Shown in pieces: positions 62,687 through 64,000 of a DNA stretch of 64,000 nt; positions within the stretch are counted from its first letter, which is position 1, and each line of letters opens with the position of its first letter. This stretch comes from Roseateles chitinivorans (lineage in GTDB: Bacteria; Pseudomonadota; Gammaproteobacteria; Burkholderiales; Burkholderiaceae_C): NCBI RefSeq assembly GCF_002761755.1, contig NZ_PEOG01000024.1, forward strand, positions 1 through 64,000. Direction: 5' to 3'. Position numbers and translations under genes: made by a program. The notes beneath the pieces were generated by a model. It saw nothing but the letters and a program-made list of their open reading frames with translations, did no database searches and had not been told where the DNA came from.

Positions 62687-63004
62687 GGCGTTCCTGCATC
62701 CAAAGGTTATTGTCGGCGTACGTTATCTCACGCCAACGATCACATCCAATACGCTTGAACCCGCGCCATGTCGGACTTCATCCATCGCGTACATGTACGC
62801 AGGTGCCGACCACCTCGCTCTCGCCGCATCGCGACGGCGACCCTGCGGGAGGGAACGGGCACGAGCGCCCGCGGCGACCGGGTCTTCCTGTCCGAGGGCA
62901 ATGCGCGCGCCAACGCTCCGAACGCCGCCGGCCCGCGCACTCGCGTCATGGAACACCGGCGCTGCTGCCAGGACGCGCCCGGCACCGGGGCATACTCGCG
63001 GCCC
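62687..63004. promoter_or_regulatory. Divergent control region with palindromes
   Basis: No gene in these 318 bp. GCGTACATGTACGC (62787-62800) is a perfect 14-bp palindrome, and GGCGT-n10-ACGCC (62715-62734) lies close to the tetR start. Either could be the TetR operator. An in-frame extension of the plus-strand gene back to 62768 covers this region but has no family similarity that I see. Confidence 0.4.
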
Positions 63005-63574
63005 ATGGCCACCCGCACCCCGATCTTCTTCGCCAGCGCCGCGGAGTTCCGCGACTGGCTCGACCAGCATGCCGCCACGGCCACCGAGGTCGTGGTCGGT
63101 TTCCACAAGCGCGCCACCGGCGAGCCCAGCCTGGCCTGGCCGGAGTCGGTCGACGAGGCGCTCTGCCACGGCTGGATCGACGGCGTGCGCACCCGCATCG
63201 ACGACAAGCGCTACAAGATCCGCTTCACGCCGCGCAAGGCGGTGTCGGTCTGGAGCGCGGTCAACATCGGCCGTGCCCAGGCGCTGATCGAGGAAGGCCG
63301 GATGAAGCCCGCCGGGCTGGCCGCCTTCGAACGTCGCCAGGAGGAGCGCTCACGGGTCTACGCCTTCGAGCAGCCGAAGGAACTCGTCGAGCTGGCGCCG
63401 GCCCACGAGGTCGTCTTCATGCGGCATCCGGCCGCCTGGGCCTTCTTCCAGCAGCAGCCCGACGGCTACCGCCGCACCAGCATCTGGCACATCCTCAGCG
63501 CGAAGAAGCCCGAGACCCAGCTGGCCCGGCTGAACAAGCTGATCGAGGCCAGCGCGCGCGGCGAGCGCCTCTAG
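63005..63574 (+). CDS. YdeI/OmdA-family protein
   Basis: The 189-residue product has the family layout: FFASAAEFRDWLDQHAATATEV, then WPESVDEALCHGWIDGVRTRID, YKIRFTPRKAVSVWSAVNIG and, at the end, the OmdA-type tail AKKPETQLARLNKLIEASARGE. Members are annotated as bacteriocin-protection or OmpD-associated proteins; the biochemical role is unclear. The ATG at 63005 starts directly before the conserved part. Convergent with the patatin gene, 24 bp away. Confidence 0.88.
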   Translation: MATRTPIFFASAAEFRDWLDQHAATATEVVVGFHKRATGEPSLAWPESVDEALCHGWIDGVRTRIDDKRYKIRFTPRKAVSVWSAVNIGRAQALIEEGRMKPAGLAAFERRQEERSRVYAFEQPKELVELAPAHEVVFMRHPAAWAFFQQQPDGYRRTSIWHILSAKKPETQLARLNKLIEASARGERL

Positions 63575-63598
63575 GCGAGCCGGCCGCCGATCCCCGAA

Positions 63599-64000
63599 TC
63601 AGCGGGTCTTCGCGGCGATCTTGCGGCGGATCTCCGGCAGCATCGCCGTCGCCACCTCGCGCCCGAGCGCGATCGCGCGCCGCCGGGTGCTGAAATCCGA
63701 GCCGCTGAAGCCGTCCAGCTTGGGCCGCAGCACCACGTCGGCGCCCTGCAGCTCGTACTGGTTGATCGACTTGCCCATGATCGAGAAGGTCTGCAGCAGC
63801 ATCCGCATCGCATCGCCGGGGATCTTCGGATCGGGCGGCTCGCCGATGTCGACGGCGATGACCAGCTCCGCGCCCATCTGGCGGGCGAAGCGCACCGGCA
63901 CCGGCGCCACCAGGCCGCCGTCGACGTACTCGCGGTTGCCGATCTTCACCGGCTGGAACACCGCCGGCACCGCGCTGGAGGCCCGCACCGCGGTGCCCAC
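63599..64000 (-). CDS. Patatin-like phospholipase, C-terminal part
   Basis: Only the last 133 codons are in the window; the gene runs off the right edge. VRASSAVPAVFQPVKIGNREYVDGGLVAPVPV carries the catalytic-site DGG motif (Asp of the Ser-Asp dyad) of the patatin/RssA group, and GAELVIAVDIGEP follows as usual. The nucleophile GxSxG is outside. Likely a lipid acyl hydrolase, cytosolic or membrane-associated. Confidence 0.9.
   Translation of the reverse strand: MGTAVRASSAVPAVFQPVKIGNREYVDGGLVAPVPVRFARQMGAELVIAVDIGEPPDPKIPGDAMRMLLQTFSIMGKSINQYELQGADVVLRPKLDGFSGSDFSTRRRAIALGREVATAMLPEIRRKIAAKTR

Overview
The window is GC-rich DNA from a motile betaproteobacterium. The short flagellins, the flhDC master regulator, a polyhydroxyalkanoate phasin and the gene families seen point to the order Burkholderiales, probably the Roseateles/Mitsuaria/Rubrivivax group (inferred from gene content only). 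About two thirds of the window is one flagellar and chemotaxis super-cluster.

Layout. 82-9157 (minus strand): flhB, cheZ, cheY, motB, motA, then two almost identical flhD-flhC copies, one followed by a membrane methyltransferase gene and the other by a family 2 glycosyltransferase gene, then a small TPR protein. 9815-16580 (plus): three tandem short flagellin genes, fliD, fliS, fliT and a YcgR-type PilZ brake. 16707-28906: fliE (minus) diverging from fliFGHIJKLMNOPQR (plus). 29059-29926: a two-gene cassette, an unknown protein plus a HEPN-domain protein. 29980-34454 (minus): a MacAB/LolCDE-type exporter with one adaptor, one ATPase and two permeases. 34747-36551 (minus): a LuxR-type response regulator and a receiver-histidine kinase. 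36823-44718 (plus): a CheZ-like protein, CheY, CheA, an MCP, CheW and a second MCP. 44863-55409: oligopeptidase A, a CHASE2-GGDEF-EAL protein, a secreted unknown protein, an MFS transporter, RmuC and a 2-hydroxyacid dehydrogenase. 55565-60902 (minus): nitroreductase, acyl-CoA thioesterase and histone deacetylase-like genes, interrupted by a foreign island. 61136-64000: phasin, TetR regulator, a YdeI/OmdA-family protein and the end of a patatin-like phospholipase gene.

How it works together. FlhD4C2 (two gene sets) would start the hierarchy. Sigma28 (FliA)-like promoters are readable before motA, fliC1, fliC2, fliD and fliS, so motor, filament and the motA-motB-cheY-cheZ operon are late genes. 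The third flagellin has no such promoter that I can see. Two chemotaxis response regulators, a CheZ and a second CheZ-like protein suggest a layered phospho-relay.

Most notable. A 3.1-kb AT-rich island (56660-59821) sits inside the 5' part of the thioesterase gene at the codons of its conserved motif. A 15-bp direct repeat (TTGTCCATCCAGCGG) flanks it; the displaced original 5' end survives as a 39-codon orphan on the far side, and the island supplies a substitute 5' end. Its only large gene encodes an RloC/PrrC-like AAA_13 ATPase (candidate phage defence), and there is no recombinase. Other points of interest are a three-unit CRISPR-like repeat set with 32-33 bp spacing and no cas genes (50454-50604), a 127-bp palindromic element between fliN and fliO, and the HEPN cassette with a 16-bp perfect palindrome at its start.
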